Positions 56,401-64,000 of a stretch of DNA of 64,000 bases are shown here, in pieces (positions within the stretch are counted from its first letter, which is position 1; each line of letters opens with the position of its first letter). A program made the translations under genes and the position numbers. The notes beneath the pieces are model-generated. The model searched no databases and was not told the DNA's origin. It worked only from the letters and a program-made list of their open reading frames with translations. The stretch comes from Aquimarina sp. MAR_2010_214. Its GTDB lineage: Bacteria > Bacteroidota > Bacteroidia > Flavobacteriales > Flavobacteriaceae. Where the stretch lies: contig NZ_PJMS01000001.1 of assembly GCF_002846555.1 (NCBI RefSeq), forward strand, positions 5,735,501-5,799,500, given 5' to 3'.

Positions 56401-56782
56401 AAAAACTTATAACGAAAAAGCATATAAAATAGAAAATAAAGAAGTTTTACTAACTCAAACATCAACAGATAGTGTATTTGTTGAAATAGAGTTTGAAGAT
56501 GGAACGAAAAATATAAATACTGTAACTCATCCTTATTATATAAAGAATAAAGGTTGGAGTTCTTACAATAGTGAAAAAGCTATTGATGGACATAATGTAA
56601 TTGTAGAAAAGTTAGAAGAAGGAGATATTTCTTATAAACTAAGTAAGGATAACAAAATGATAGAAGTAAAGATTATTAAAATTAAACAGATTTATAAAAA
56701 GCAAAAAATATATAATATATCTAGAGTAAAAGATAATCATAATTTTTTTGCAAACGGTATTTTAGTTCATAATAGATCATAG
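56401..56782 (+). pseudogene. HINT domain, 3' part of the split RHS tip
   Basis: From 56411 the frame reads NEKAYKIENKEVLLTQ, then TVTHPYYIKNKGW (the TxxH block B of HINT/intein folds), and ends FFANGILVHNRS with the C-terminal HN block, then a stop at 56780-56782. It joins in frame to LIKTY of the 5' part. The protein would end with HINT and no separate toxin behind it. Confidence 0.85.
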
Positions 56783-56802
56783 ACAAAAATGTAATTAAAA
56801 TT

Positions 56803-57168
56803 ATGGAAAATTATTATTTAAGTAGAGGACTAGCATTTATGATAGATCTTTTTATTATTGGTTTAATAGCCGTACTTATAGGATTTTTGCCTATTACGAA
56901 AGAATTGGACAATATTATTTTTTATATTATACTCGTAGTTTGGTTTTTTAAGGATATTGTAAACAAGGATGGTTCAATAGGGAAAAATATTTTGGGGATA
57001 AAACTCAAATGCAATAACCCAAATTCAAGATTTATAATGGTTAATAAAGTATTAAGAAATATAACATTATTGATTTGGCCTATTGAAGCAATATTAGTGA
57101 TTCTATTTAAAAAAAGAATTGGAGATTTTGTTTTTGGAACATATGTAGAAAAAAAACAGATAACTTAG
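56803..57168 (+). CDS. RDD-family membrane protein, possible immunity protein of cassette 4
   Basis: 121 residues. Three hydrophobic helices (about 12-30, 38-50 and 85-103) and the RDD-like start YYLSRGLAFMIDLFIIGLIA, with DGSIGKNILGIKL between helices 2 and 3 and RIGDFVFGT near the end. It starts 20 bases after the HINT tip, in the place held by lipoprotein genes in the other cassettes, so it may protect against that tip or be a bystander. Confidence 0.75.
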   Translation: MENYYLSRGLAFMIDLFIIGLIAVLIGFLPITKELDNIIFYIILVVWFFKDIVNKDGSIGKNILGIKLKCNNPNSRFIMVNKVLRNITLLIWPIEAILVILFKKRIGDFVFGTYVEKKQIT

Positions 57169-57251
57169 GGGTATTCTAAGACTTATTAACAATAGATTAA
57201 AACCCTCCAAATTCTGACTAACGTCTCATAAGTGGGGTGATTAAAACAAAT

Positions 57252-57280
57252 AGGCTGTCTAGCATTTAGGCAGTCTTTTT
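57252..57280 (+). terminator. Terminator after the RDD gene
   Basis: AGGCTGTCTA (57252-57261) pairs with TAGGCAGTCT (57267-57276), with two G-T pairs, then TTTT. It ends the RHS array transcript. Confidence 0.75.
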
Positions 57281-57604
57281 GTTTTAAGCATACTAGATTA
57301 TGGTTACGTCCTACTATTCTTTATGCCTAGTTTTATGACATAGGGATCAAATAGGACATCCTTTGCGGTTTTATGCCTAATAATGGTGTATGTTTTGAGT
57401 GGATAGTTGTTATTTATCTGGCACTTTGAAAATAACGCTAACATCATAACTATTTACATTTATCCATTTTTCGACCTTCCAAAGTATAGTACAAATCTAC
57501 ACTTGTTTTTAGGATACGAACTAAAAGAAGTACTCCAAAGACGATTTTTACCGTGGTCGTAATAGTATCTGATTTTGATGTGTTGTTTATTAATGTATTC
57601 CCTG
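57281..57604. other. Intergenic stretch, no gene seen
   Basis: About 320 bases between the terminator and the decayed element D. No open frame, hairpin or repeat that I can support. Confidence 0.5.
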
Positions 57605-57680
57605 GCTGCTCCTAGCGTGTAATTGATCGCTACCGCTATGCCTCTTGGCTAGTGGCGATGATGAGTAGGGGTACGAGTAA
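57605..57680 (+). repeat. Direct repeat, first copy (second at 57973-58049)
   Basis: Starts GCTGCTCCTAGCGTGT and ends GGGGTACGAGTAA in both copies; the long middle block GGCTAGTGGCGATGATGAGT is shared. Each copy is followed by a terminator stem, so these look like two successive left ends of decayed elements. Confidence 0.8.
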
Positions 57681-57697
57681 TAAATGAATGATATAAA

Positions 57698-57729
57698 ATC
57701 CACAGCAGTAAAATGTTGTGGATTTTTTT
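57698..57729. terminator. Terminator at the left end of decayed element D
   Basis: AATCCACAGCA (57698-57708) pairs with TGTTGTGGATT (57715-57725), one G-T pair, then T residues. Same position relative to an XRE gene as the stems in elements A and B. Confidence 0.75.
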
Positions 57730-57735
57730 ATGCAG

Positions 57736-57972
57736 TTATGAAGCTAAATCTTGTACCGTTGTTTTAAAAATAAAACCATCAAGAAACTCCATTAAAAGCT
57801 TCTTCTTATCATCTGGCATTTTCTCAATCTTTTTGAACTGTAGTAGTAGCTTTTCATCCGTAATATTCAAGTTTGCTTTATCTTCAAGAGTTCCATTGAT
57901 TAAATAATCTGGAGATACTTCTAGTGCTTGACAAATACGATTTAAAACTTCTGCAGATGGCTTGGCATCCCC
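57736..57972 (-). pseudogene. Truncated XRE-family repressor (remnant of element D)
   Basis: The minus-strand frame reads GDAKPSAEVLNRICQALEVS, PDYLINGTLEDKA, then MEFLDGFIFKTTVQDLAS and a stop at 57736-57738. This is the C-terminal two thirds of an XRE repressor like those of elements A and B (compare LEVSTDSLIYG). The HTH-coding 5' end has been replaced by the direct repeat at 57973. No ATPase or recombinase genes remain. Confidence 0.8.
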
Positions 57973-58049
57973 GCTGCTCCTAGCGTGTCATTAATCGCTC
58001 CCGCTATGCCTCCTGGCTAGTGGCGATGATGAGTGAGGGGTACGAGTAA
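57973..58049 (+). repeat. Direct repeat, second copy
   Basis: About 77 bases, close match to 57605-57680. It interrupts the XRE remnant on one side and is followed by the AACCAGTTAC terminator stem on the other. Confidence 0.8.
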
Positions 58050-58064
58050 GAAATAAAAGTAAAG

Positions 58065-58124
58065 AACCAGTTACAGTGATGTAGCTGGTTTTTTCAACTT
58101 TTGCTTTTGCAAAAGTTGAAAAAA
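58065..58124. terminator. Two overlapping hairpins (AACCAGTTAC stem and perfect 16-bp stem)
   Basis: AACCAGTTACA (58065-58075) pairs with TGTAGCTGGTT (58080-58090, one G-T), the same stem as in element A (33204). Directly after it, TTTTTTCAACTTTTGC (58089-58104) and GCAAAAGTTGAAAAAA (58109-58124) form a perfect stem with a TTTT loop. The second stem is a likely bidirectional terminator protecting the neighbouring gene. Confidence 0.75.
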
Positions 58125-58245
58125 TTAGATGCTTAAGACATAAATATAGGTTGTTGTTTTGAATCTATTTTGAAGTTTTATTGGCACGGATTACAACCCT
58201 GCACTATAAGGTATAGTTTTTTACATTATAAAAAAACCTTTCTTA

Positions 58246-60333
58246 TTAATTTGACACATTGGTCTGTAATTGCATAATCTTTTTATCAAAAATCGGTTTA
58301 CGTAAGAAATACCATTTTAGCCTAAAACCAAATTCTACATACTCAAAACCTGCTGCTGTAGCCGAAGCAATATTGCTATACTTACCATAAACATCTGCTT
58401 TAAAACGTTCTGAAAAACGGTATCCAAATTTTCCTTCTGCTCTAAACGTAGATGAACTCGGGTCATCTTCTACAAATTGTCGACCCAAAGCTGCACTTGC
58501 ATTATAAAACCATTTTTTCTGCGGATCGCTAACCACTTCTGCAAATAACTCTCCCAAATTAAATCGTGCAGGACTAAAATAGATGGTAGGTACCTGATCC
58601 TTAAAAGAAAGATATTGATAATTAACACCCACTTTTAAGATCGGTCTTTGTAGTACTGTATAATACAAAGATGTAAAAAGTAGATTTCTGCTATTATCAT
58701 CGGTTTGAGAAGTGTAAATATACTGGGTATACCATCCCAAATTAAAATTGGTACCAAGATTATAATTCAAAAAATAATTATTCATTACAATCTCTCGGTT
58801 CAATAAATCTGCATTAAAGTTTTGTAGCTCTCTTTTATATCCAACATCTAAGTTTTGAAGCCTAAAAGGCTTTGTTTTTAATATCGCCTCGGCAACCAAT
58901 TCTGTATATTCGGTTGTAAATCCATTGGCATTAGTAATCCCTATTTTGGATTGTAAAGAAACTCTACCATTATACTTATACACTCCCCCTAACCAAAAAT
59001 CATGAGAGCTAGCTTCATTTTTGGTTACCGTATTTTTGGTAGTCCTATAATCATATTGAATCTCTGATTTGAATTTGGCAGATAATGGAATCTCGGTCTT
59101 TACCGTAATATTTACTGCTTCATTATCTCCATTATCAAAAGTGAATGCTGTTTTTTCTTCTATAAAAGGCGTATGTGATTTTTTTAACGTCTTTATTAGT
59201 TTCTCGGCATCCTGTTGCTTTGGGTAATATGTTAACGTTTTAAAAGCATATGCATAGGATTTCATATCCTCTCCTACTGCTCTATATGCATTTGCTATTC
59301 CTAAATTACCATCAAAAGACCCTTGATCTTTGCCTAAAATCGCATTGTATTTTTGAAGACTGGTTTTAAAATTACTGGTATACATACCATAAGTAGCCTG
59401 TAAAGCCAGTACCCTTGGATGATCTGGATATAATTGCTGTAGTTGACCTATATTTTCTTTTCCTGCAGTAAATTTCCTGTTCCATAACAATGCTTGTATA
59501 TATCGTTCTCGTGTAGATAGATAGAGCTCTTTATCTTCTTTAAATCTTTCTACTTTGTGCATTGCCATATCAGCAATAGTTAATGCTTTTTTCTCTTTAT
59601 GTCTTTTATGAGCTACCAAAGCCAAGCCATTTAACGATACAATACTATCCTTAGAGTGTACTGCCAAAGCGGTATATGTCTTTTCTGCATTATCAAGATC
59701 ATCTGTCATTAGATACAGATTCGCCTTATTTAGTTGAGTATCCTTATCATTAGGAAAATCAATCAGGTTTTGATCTAATAGTTCAATTGCTTCATTATAT
59801 TTTTTGTCTTGTGCTATGGTATTGGCATACCCCAAACGAATATATTTGCGAGATAATAGAGCATTGGGGTTTCCTTTTTGTAGTTGTAATGCATTGTTAA
59901 CTAACTTCAGTGCATTCTCATATTTTTTGAGATTAGAAAGTGTATTTGCATATCCCAGTACTGCAGGAAAGCTTGTGCTATCTTCTTCAATCAATTTTTC
60001 ATAAAACGTTTCGGCTTCGGTAAATTGCTTATTCCAGAGTAGTGACTCGGCATAATTTAGTTTAATTTCAAAATCATTTGGATATTCTTTTTTTAGCGCC
60101 GTAAAAATTGATACTGATTCTTGTGAATCTCCAAGCAATCCCACCGATCTTCCATAACACAGACGTGCCGTTTTGTTATCAGGATATTGTTTTAGAATCG
60201 TATCAAAAAAAGACTTTGCCTTATCATATTTCCCGGTTTCTAAATAATCGAACCCTTCTTGCATATCCTGTGCAAATAAAAATGAAGATGAGAACAAAAA
60301 TAAAAGGCTAATAAAAAATGACTTTATGTGCAT
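58246..60333 (-). CDS. TPR protein with C-terminal outer-membrane beta-barrel (YaiO-like)
   Basis: 695 residues. Signal peptide MHIKSFFISLLFLFSSSFLF then AQ. Residues about 23-400 are TPR repeats (DYLETGKYDKAKSFFDTIL, YAESLLWNKQFTEAETFYEK, KANLYLMTDDLDNAEKTYTA). Residues about 400-695 have alternating amphipathic strands ending in an aromatic residue (FGFRLKWYFL), typical of an outer-membrane barrel of the YaiO type. It faces away from the glycosyltransferase gene at 60907. TPR-barrel proteins of this kind often serve in polysaccharide export or binding, which would fit that neighbour. Confidence 0.82.
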   Translation of the reverse strand: MHIKSFFISLLFLFSSSFLFAQDMQEGFDYLETGKYDKAKSFFDTILKQYPDNKTARLCYGRSVGLLGDSQESVSIFTALKKEYPNDFEIKLNYAESLLWNKQFTEAETFYEKLIEEDSTSFPAVLGYANTLSNLKKYENALKLVNNALQLQKGNPNALLSRKYIRLGYANTIAQDKKYNEAIELLDQNLIDFPNDKDTQLNKANLYLMTDDLDNAEKTYTALAVHSKDSIVSLNGLALVAHKRHKEKKALTIADMAMHKVERFKEDKELYLSTRERYIQALLWNRKFTAGKENIGQLQQLYPDHPRVLALQATYGMYTSNFKTSLQKYNAILGKDQGSFDGNLGIANAYRAVGEDMKSYAYAFKTLTYYPKQQDAEKLIKTLKKSHTPFIEEKTAFTFDNGDNEAVNITVKTEIPLSAKFKSEIQYDYRTTKNTVTKNEASSHDFWLGGVYKYNGRVSLQSKIGITNANGFTTEYTELVAEAILKTKPFRLQNLDVGYKRELQNFNADLLNREIVMNNYFLNYNLGTNFNLGWYTQYIYTSQTDDNSRNLLFTSLYYTVLQRPILKVGVNYQYLSFKDQVPTIYFSPARFNLGELFAEVVSDPQKKWFYNASAALGRQFVEDDPSSSTFRAEGKFGYRFSERFKADVYGKYSNIASATAAGFEYVEFGFRLKWYFLRKPIFDKKIMQLQTNVSN

Positions 60334-60906
60334 TATTTTGTGTAATAGTTGATTAACATCGTTAAAGTAAGAATAACTAAAAAAACAGCAGTCAAAAACT
60401 TAATAAGTTTTATAAAAATAATACCTCTATCCAACATTTATTTAATAAAAAATGAGTCGACATTAACATAATTTTATAAAATCATGAATTGAAACAGGGG
60501 AAAAACCCCCTTTTTTTAACACTAAAATTATCAAAAAATCATCTTTTTCTTTAACATTTGTAGTATTTAACCTTCTTTTTATATATGAAAAATGTTAAAA
60601 TTTCAATGAAAAATAACGATTAATCGATGAAATACACTGTTTTTGGTGTTTGCGTAAATATTTTGTGGTTTTACCGCAAATAAATTTCAAAAACACATAT
60701 TACTTTTACAATGAGTTGATAACTAGTGTTTAGGATCAATTCGAGATTAAAGTAAATTCGTCAAAATGTAAAATAGTCTTCAAAAATCCCCAGAAGAACA
60801 TTTAACATATTTTAAAAAGAGTAAAGGTCTAAAAAAATTAAAAGACCATTGAAGAAAATTAATACTTCTACTACCCCGGAAGTATGTCCCCAAAATCTAA
60901 AAAAAA
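60334..60906. other. Divergent intergenic region with an isolated terminator-like hairpin
   Basis: 573 bases, no gene. GGGG (60497-60500), AAAAA, CCCC (60506-60509), C, then seven T (60511-60517) form a terminator-like hairpin with no plus-strand gene before it, so it may be a leader attenuator or the end of a small RNA. The rest is A+T-rich and presumably carries the promoters of the two flanking genes. Confidence 0.4.
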
Positions 60907-61713
60907 ATGACGAAAACTACCGGAATTATCATCCCATGCTATAATGAATATAATAGACTGGATCAGAAAAAGTTTTGCGATTTCTTAAGTAAAAATTCAA
61001 ATTATCATCTATGTTTTGTAAATGATGGCAGTTCTGACGACACTTTAAAAATGTTATGTGAACTGAAAGAATTTGACACACAAAGGATATCGGTTCTTGA
61101 TCTAGAACATAATCAAGGTAAAGCTACTGCAGTGCAAACAGGCGCTAATTATTTGGCAGATATAGATATTATCGAAAACATAGCTTTTCTTGATGCTGAT
61201 CTTTCTACATCATTAGAAGAAATGGACAATCTCGTAAAGAAACTAAATAGCGACCCAAAGCTAACCATGGTTTTTGGTTCTAGAAAAGCAGCAGAATCAA
61301 ACAACATTGACAGAAATATAATTAGAAAAATCTTATCTAATTTTGTTGGTTTCTTTATCCGATTTATTCTTCAGCTTCCTATCAAAGATACCCAGTGCGG
61401 AGCAAAAGTATTCAAGAAAAGTATTATTGAAAATGTATATAGTCAGCGATTTATTAGCCGATGGTTATTTGATATTGAAATCTTCCTTAGGTTGAAAAAG
61501 CATATAGGATTAAAAGATCTATTAAACTGTATTAGTGAAGAACCGCTAGATAGCTGGATTGAAGTAGAAGGCTCTAAAATAACATTAAAAGATTCTTTTC
61601 TTATTCCAATCAATCTATTGATGATCTGGCTTAGCTACTTCAGAATTAAAACACACAGTAAAAGTGCTTCAGACATTTTCAACCTTAAAACAGATTACTA
61701 CATGGTAAGATAA
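60907..61713 (+). CDS. Family 2 glycosyltransferase (dolichol-phosphate-mannose synthase-like)
   Basis: 268 residues, GT-A fold. Begins IIIPCYNEYNRLD; NDGSSDDT at 39-46; the DxD-type motif FLDADLST with D96 and D98; the DPM1-like acceptor segment KDTQCGAKVFKK, then SRWLFDIEIFLRLKK. There is no clear C-terminal transmembrane pair, although 228-240 (IPINLLMIWLSYF) is hydrophobic. It should transfer a sugar from a nucleotide donor to a polyprenyl phosphate. Confidence 0.88.
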   Translation: MTKTTGIIIPCYNEYNRLDQKKFCDFLSKNSNYHLCFVNDGSSDDTLKMLCELKEFDTQRISVLDLEHNQGKATAVQTGANYLADIDIIENIAFLDADLSTSLEEMDNLVKKLNSDPKLTMVFGSRKAAESNNIDRNIIRKILSNFVGFFIRFILQLPIKDTQCGAKVFKKSIIENVYSQRFISRWLFDIEIFLRLKKHIGLKDLLNCISEEPLDSWIEVEGSKITLKDSFLIPINLLMIWLSYFRIKTHSKSASDIFNLKTDYYMVR

Positions 61714-61807
61714 CTACTTTTCTTCTATAATAAATTTAAGTCAAAAATATATTCTAACTATCAAAAAACGTCTGTATTGATTTCGATACAAACGACCAAT
61801 ATATACT

Positions 61808-64000
61808 ATGAAAAAAATCATTACTCTTTTGATAATTCTCCTAGCAAATATTACATATGCCCAGCAATCATTTGATTGTAATGAAGGTAAATTTTATCAA
61901 GTAATTTCTGGAGCATTACGATCATACGACCCGATCACAGGGACATACTCAGACCCTCTTCATACGCATACAGCATACAATGCAGGAGGATACAATCCTG
62001 TAGATAACTTTTTATATGCAATAAGAAGTAGTGACAAACATTTACTACGTATCGGAACAGACATCGTAGTAGACCTAGGTGCTGTTGCCCAAAACGGAGG
62101 GGTTTCATTTGGTGGTGGCTATGCTGCTGATGTAGATAGTGAAGGAAACTTATGGGTTTTTCAAAATGGACTTGATAAAAAATCATTTCATAAGATCACT
62201 AATCTTCAAAGTTATGATGGCTCTTCATCTCCCACATTTGAGATCGTAGTATCTGATCAGGCCTCTCCTAACACATGTGCTGATATTGTATTTATTGATG
62301 GCAATCTATATGGCGGTAGTAAAGGAAAAGTATTTAAATGGGACTTATCTACAGCTACTCCTGCTTTCAGCAGTAAAAATGTTACAGATTTACCCAATCA
62401 TACTTTTGGTGCATGTTATACTGATACCAGTAATCGACTATATGTATCCAGTAATAGCGGAGGATTGCACCTAATAAATGATTATGAGTCTGCTTCTCCT
62501 TATGCGACATTACTAAATAATACCGAAGTAACGAATTCTAATGATGGCTTTAAATGTGCTGTGGGAGTATCCCCTATCGATGCTGATAATGATGAAGTTT
62601 TAGATCCTTTTGATAAGGATACCGATGGTGATGGAATCCCTGATATTGTAGAAGGTGGAGGAACAGATCCTTATGGTGATGATGACTCTGATGGAATTTT
62701 TAACTACCTGGATCCAGATTTTGGTAATACGTGTAATAGTGGAGTGTCTTTGGCTTTTGATACTGATCGTGATGGAGTTCCTAATGTACTAGATCTTGAT
62801 AGTGATAATGATGGGATATTTGATATCGTTGAAGCCGGATTAGGAAGCTATGATACCAATGGAGATGGCTTTTTTAATAGTTTGGATGCTAATTTTGTAG
62901 ATTCTGACCTTGATGGGATTGCAGACATCGTAGATGTTGATCAAACCGGAGTTGCATTTTATCCTACGGATACAGATGGTGATTTAATTTATGATCCATA
63001 TGATATTGATGCAGATCAGGATGGTATTATTGATCTTATCGAAGGGCAAAACAGTTCAAATTTCATAGCTCTTTCCGGTTCAGATCAGGATAGAGATGGC
63101 ATGGATGATGCCTTTGATCCCGATAATGGTGGTACTCCTCAAGGGTATATAAATACTGATGGTACTGATAATCCTGATTTTATGGATACCGATTCTAATA
63201 ATGATGGAACTCTCGATACTGTAGATGGATATGATACTAATAGTGATGGTACTGCTGATACCATTGCAGCAGGAAATGATTTTGATCAGGATGGTTTAGA
63301 TGATAATTTTGATTTAAAAGAAACCGTATTTGATTCTGATAACGGAAACCAAACTCCTAGTAGTTTTCCTGTATTGAGTATTGGTGAACGATATCAATAT
63401 TCAGGAACATATAATAGTAACGGAACTCCCGATTATTTGGGAACAAACGAAACGCTAGCTTCTGATTATCTCACACGAATCGATAACGCATTACCAGAAG
63501 GAAGTTCTGTACCCAACCTCAACCCTAATTACATTCACTCTGGGTATGATACTAATGTTACCATAGAAAATACAACCAATATTTCGGTAACATTTATTGG
63601 TGAAAACACAAATTATAAAAATACACTAGGTTTTTATACCTATGATCTCAATAGTCCTTCTACTACAACTCCTAACCCCGAAGATATAACTATTGTTTTC
63701 CCTAATGCCTCTAAAACAGGTAGTAATGGTGAATTAAATGCTGGTAACACTGTAAACATAGGTAGTTTTGCAGCAAATACCGGTATTGGATGGGTATTAC
63801 TTGTAGACGGTTGGAATGGGAGTTCTGTAGACTCTGGAGTATGGCAAATCTATTCTAATCCAGATTACAATCCAGAATGTGATGAAGCACTACGACCACA
63901 TAACATCCTGCTTGCAGATACTGCAAATGAGACCATAGTTCTTGGTTTTGAGGATATCAGAAGAGATTATCCGGGTGCAGATCACGATTTTAATGATGTT
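61808..64000 (+). CDS. Second calcium-repeat DUF4114 surface protein (3' truncated by window edge)
   Basis: 731 residues visible, frame open to the end. Signal [20 protein letters not shown]. The N-terminal 220 residues match the 19663-23676 protein closely ([29 protein letters not shown]). They are followed by TSP3-like calcium motifs ([22 protein letters not shown]) and the DUF4114 domain ([38 protein letters not shown]). A type IX sorting domain is expected beyond the edge. The leader carries a small dyad TGTAT/ATACA (61773-61790) instead of the long one seen before 19663. Confidence 0.88.
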   Translation, partial: MKKIITLLIILLANITYAQQSFDCNEGKFYQVISGALRSYDPITGTYSDPLHTHTAYNAGGYNPVDNFLYAIRSSDKHLLRIGTDIVVDLGAVAQNGGVSFGGGYAADVDSEGNLWVFQNGLDKKSFHKITNLQSYDGSSSPTFEIVVSDQASPNTCADIVFIDGNLYGGSKGKVFKWDLSTATPAFSSKNVTDLPNHTFGACYTDTSNRLYVSSNSGGLHLINDYESASPYATLLNNTEVTNSNDGFKCAVGVSPIDADNDEVLDPFDKDTDGDGIPDIVEGGGTDPYGDDDSDGIFNYLDPDFGNTCNSGVSLAFDTDRDGVPNVLDLDSDNDGIFDIVEAGLGSYDTNGDGFFNSLDANFVDSDLDGIADIVDVDQTGVAFYPTDTDGDLIYDPYDIDADQDGIIDLIEGQNSSNFIALSGSDQDRDGMDDAFDPDNGGTPQGYINTDGTDNPDFMDTDSNNDGTLDTVDGYDTNSDGTADTIAAGNDFDQDGLDDNFDLKETVFDSDNGNQTPSSFPVLSIGERYQYSGTYNSNGTPDYLGTNETLASDYLTRIDNALPEGSSVPNLNPNYIHSGYDTNVTIENTTNISVTFIGENTNYKNTLGFYTYDLNSPSTTTPNPEDITIVFPNASKTGSNGELNAGNTVNIGSFAANTGIGWVLLVDGWNGSSVDSGVWQIYSNPDYNPECDEALRPHNILLADTANETIVLGFEDIRRDYPGADHDFNDV

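Noticed and set aside
1..64000. tRNA or rRNA genes
   Set aside because: No cloverleaf with CCA-proximal acceptor stem or conserved rRNA words noticed on either strand.

Overview
The window is low-GC DNA from a member of the Bacteroidota, most likely a marine Flavobacteriaceae (Aquimarina-like, though the genus is a guess). The evidence is a type IX secretion C-terminal sorting domain, TAnnTTTG promoter boxes, flexirubin/aryl-polyene-type pigment genes, signal peptides ending in AQ, SPII lipoproteins and Bacteroidota-style RHS proteins.

Layout. (1) 2-5372 (+): end of a pigment or dialkylresorcinol-type cluster: the C-terminus of an acyltransferase/methyltransferase fusion, a CrtI-like oxidoreductase, a C45 acyltransferase lipoprotein and an adenylate-forming ligase. 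(2) 5514-9583 (-): a lipoprotein, an IS110-family element and a second CrtI-like oxidoreductase. (3) 9858-13733 (+): a nitric-oxide-type phosphorelay made of a single-domain response regulator, an H-NOX sensor, a PAS histidine kinase, a stand-alone Hpt and a LytTR regulator. (4) 13728-19310 (-): a tightly packed seven-gene run with LemA, three glycosyltransferase-like proteins, a zinc-finger protein, a membrane protein and a lipoprotein. (5) 19663-23676 (+): a large calcium-repeat, type IX-secreted surface protein. A second member of the family starts at 61808 and runs off the window.

(6) 24790-58130 is the centre of interest: an RHS polymorphic-toxin array. Two full-length RHS genes (24790-27990 and 27993-32705) end in a Tlde1/L,D-transpeptidase-like toxin followed by a lipoprotein, the putative immunity protein. 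Three orphan RHS tips without their own start follow: two identical JAB-like toxins, each with a lipoprotein gene, and a HINT-ended tip split by an IS1595-family element and followed by an RDD membrane protein. After every toxin/immunity pair comes a copy, or a remnant, of one 5-6 kb mobile element. It consists of a divergent XRE repressor, an AAA+ ATPase with a winged-helix end, two translationally coupled tyrosine recombinases, a small protein, sometimes an ORF6N protein, and about 1 kb of structured non-coding DNA whose right end abuts the next RHS tip. Element A (about 33.1-38.3 kb) is a diverged relative of B (39.98-46.23 kb). B and C (47.99-54.24 kb) sit in a tandem duplication with period 8006 bp. 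A fourth, decayed copy (D) remains at 57.6-58.1 kb.

The inference is that this recombinase element is specialised for RHS core DNA and builds or displaces cassettes of toxin and immunity genes. Homology between the live core and the silent tips (115 bp identical between 31638-31752 and 46244-46358) could then swap tips into the expressed gene.

(7) 58246-61713: a TPR plus outer-membrane beta-barrel protein (-) and a family 2 glycosyltransferase (+), before the second calcium-repeat surface protein.
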